Positions 62,771 through 64,000 of a stretch of 64,000 nucleotides of DNA are shown here, piece by piece. The position numbers and the translations under genes are program-made. How positions within the stretch are numbered: the first letter of the stretch is position 1; the number at the start of each line of letters is the position of its first letter. Below the pieces are notes generated by a model that ran no database searches, had not been told where the DNA came from, and saw only the letters and a program-made list of their open reading frames with translations. Source of the stretch: Nocardia brevicatena NBRC 12119 (lineage in GTDB: Bacteria > Actinomycetota > Actinomycetes > Mycobacteriales > Mycobacteriaceae); NCBI RefSeq assembly GCF_000308495.1, contig NZ_BAFU01000244.1, forward strand, positions 27,167 to 91,166. The letters run 5' to 3'.

Positions 62771-64000
62771 ATGACAATGAGGTCACCCAGCGAGATCGAC
62801 GTTTTCGATACCGCTAATCTTCACAATCCCTATCCGATGTATCGCGCCCTGCGCGAGCGAGCTCCCGTGCACCGCATCCCGGGTACGGATTTTTATCTCG
62901 TCTCCTCGTGGGAGGCGGTTACCGACGCGGTGGCACGCACCAGCGAATTCTCCTCGCATCTGACGGGCGTGCTGGTGCAGCAATCGGCCGGGCCGCCGCT
63001 CACATTCGACATGGACGGCGGCGGACAGGCCGTGCACGTGCTGGCCACCGCCAACGCAAACATCCACACACTGCACCGCAAACTGGTGGGCCCGGCGCTC
63101 GCCAAGCGCATCCGCACCCTGGGACCGACGGTGCACGAGCTGGTGGCCCGCCTGTGGTCCGAGGAACTGCACGGGAACCGGATCGACTGGGCCTCCGGTA
63201 TGGCCGACCGGCTGCCGCTGGCTCTGGTCGCCGATGTCATCGGTCTCCCCGCCGCCGACGTTCCGCGCCTGCTCGCATGGGCCTACGACAGCACCGAAAT
63301 GCTCGGCGGCGTCGTGCCCGCGGACCGGCTCCCACGCCTCGTGGCCTCCGCGGCGGAGCTGGCCGCCTACCTGCACGAGCGGTTCACCGAGGCCAAAGCC
63401 GCAGCCATCCAGCCGCGTTCGGACACCTTGCTGACCGTCCTGGTCCGGGCGTGCGATGCCGGGGAGCTCACCGACGACGTGGCGGTGCTCATCTTGGTCC
63501 AACTCGTCGGCGCCGGCGGTGAATCCACCGCCGGCCTGATCGCCAATGCCGCGCGCCTCCTCGCCACCACACCCGAGCTGCAACAGTCGCTGCGAGACCA
63601 TCCGACACTGCTCGGCGCATTCCTCGACGAGGCACTCCGATTGGAATCACCGTTCCGCAGCCACCACCGCCACGTCGTGTCCGATACCACCCTCGCCGGA
63701 GTCGATCTCCCGGCAGGCGCGCACCTGCTGCTGCTGTGGGGAGCCGCGAACCGGGATCCTGCCATCTACCCCGACCCCGACGAGGTTCAGCTCGAAAGGC
63801 CCTACGGGCGAGCGCATCTGGCATTCGGCAAGGGAGTCCACTTCTGTGTGGGCTCGGCCCTGGCGAAACTCGAGGCCATCGCCGCCCTCACCAGGCTCCT
63901 CGAGCGCAGCACCCGATTCGACCTCGCCGACGACTCCCCACCCCAATGGGTGCCGAGCCTGTTCGTGCGCCGCCACCACACCCTGCCCCTGCACATCCAC
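62771..64000 (+). CDS. cytochrome P450 (3' end cut by window edge)
   Basis: A frame of 410 codons open at the window end. It begins MTMRSPSEIDVFDTANLHNP and YPMYRALRERAPVHRI. The I-helix motif is GAGGEST (oxygen activation, about residue 247), EALRLESP carries the ExxR, and FGKGVHFCVGSALAK holds the haem-ligand Cys359. All functional elements are present; only the last residues are probably missing, as the family is about 400-415 long. A TetR gene is divergent. Its electron donor is not in the window (only a ferredoxin relic at 8252). Substrate unknown. Confidence 0.92.
   Translation, partial: MTMRSPSEIDVFDTANLHNPYPMYRALRERAPVHRIPGTDFYLVSSWEAVTDAVARTSEFSSHLTGVLVQQSAGPPLTFDMDGGGQAVHVLATANANIHTLHRKLVGPALAKRIRTLGPTVHELVARLWSEELHGNRIDWASGMADRLPLALVADVIGLPAADVPRLLAWAYDSTEMLGGVVPADRLPRLVASAAELAAYLHERFTEAKAAAIQPRSDTLLTVLVRACDAGELTDDVAVLILVQLVGAGGESTAGLIANAARLLATTPELQQSLRDHPTLLGAFLDEALRLESPFRSHHRHVVSDTTLAGVDLPAGAHLLLLWGAANRDPAIYPDPDEVQLERPYGRAHLAFGKGVHFCVGSALAKLEAIAALTRLLERSTRFDLADDSPPQWVPSLFVRRHHTLPLHIH

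Noticed and set aside
1-64000. CRISPR array, prophage, tRNA or rRNA genes
   Set aside because: No regularly spaced repeats, phage structural or integrase genes, or tRNA/rRNA-like sequences were recognised by eye.

Overview
The window is high-GC, densely packed DNA of an actinomycete, most likely Nocardia or a related Mycobacteriales genus. The basis is a FadE5-type acyl-CoA dehydrogenase, a mycofactocin-type short-chain dehydrogenase, an Rv3520c-like F420-type luciferase-fold oxidoreductase, a BTAD/SARP-type regulator, many TetR regulators and GTG/TTG starts with GGAGG-like ribosome sites. No rRNA, tRNA or CRISPR array was seen.

Region 1 (1-27.8 kb) looks like a catabolic island for a hydrophobic ketone, ester or alcohol. 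It holds acyl-CoA dehydrogenase, two kinds of CoA ligase, an enoyl-CoA hydratase/isomerase, four hormone-sensitive-lipase-type hydrolases, a flavin reductase, a RibB-like protein with a broken active site, a mycofactocin-type SDR, an EthD protein, two phosphotransferase-family kinases (one with a small LvaB-like partner and an acyl-CoA dehydrogenase stub), two CrtC/AttH-like (DUF7064/7065-type) proteins, a tandem TetR regulator, an Rv3520c-like oxidoreductase and a 4-hydroxyacetophenone-monooxygenase-like Baeyer-Villiger enzyme. A plausible flow is ketone to ester (BVMO), ester to alcohol plus acid (hydrolases), then CoA activation and beta-oxidation, with a phosphorylation/elimination branch. 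Several members are decayed: a P450, a thioesterase, a ferredoxin and one CrtC-like protein. One gene is a BVMO half fused in frame to a zinc alcohol dehydrogenase.

Region 2 (27.8-41 kb) is a mobile-element graveyard (Tn3, IS21, IS3, IS630 remnants) around a few intact genes. The outstanding one is a 670-residue protein with an N-terminal polyprenyl diphosphate synthase and a C-terminal class I terpene cyclase, the reverse domain order of the fungal chimeric terpene synthases. A Tat-exported BBE-like oxidase, a methyltransferase and an XRE-cupin regulator follow.

Region 3 (41-50.4 kb) is a minus-strand unit of a DHA2-type drug exporter, a 1,163-residue BTAD/ATPase regulator and a BBE-like FAD oxidase, resembling the regulatory and export part of a small secondary-metabolite locus. 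A patatin-like phospholipase follows.

Region 4 (50.4-64 kb) consists of small regulator-plus-target modules with visible operators (TetR/hydrolase, TetR/SnoaL-like, TetR-NmrA-ASCH with ATGA overlaps, TetR/P450), mixed with deletion scars and IS remnants (IS3, ISL3). The last gene, a cytochrome P450, runs off the right edge.
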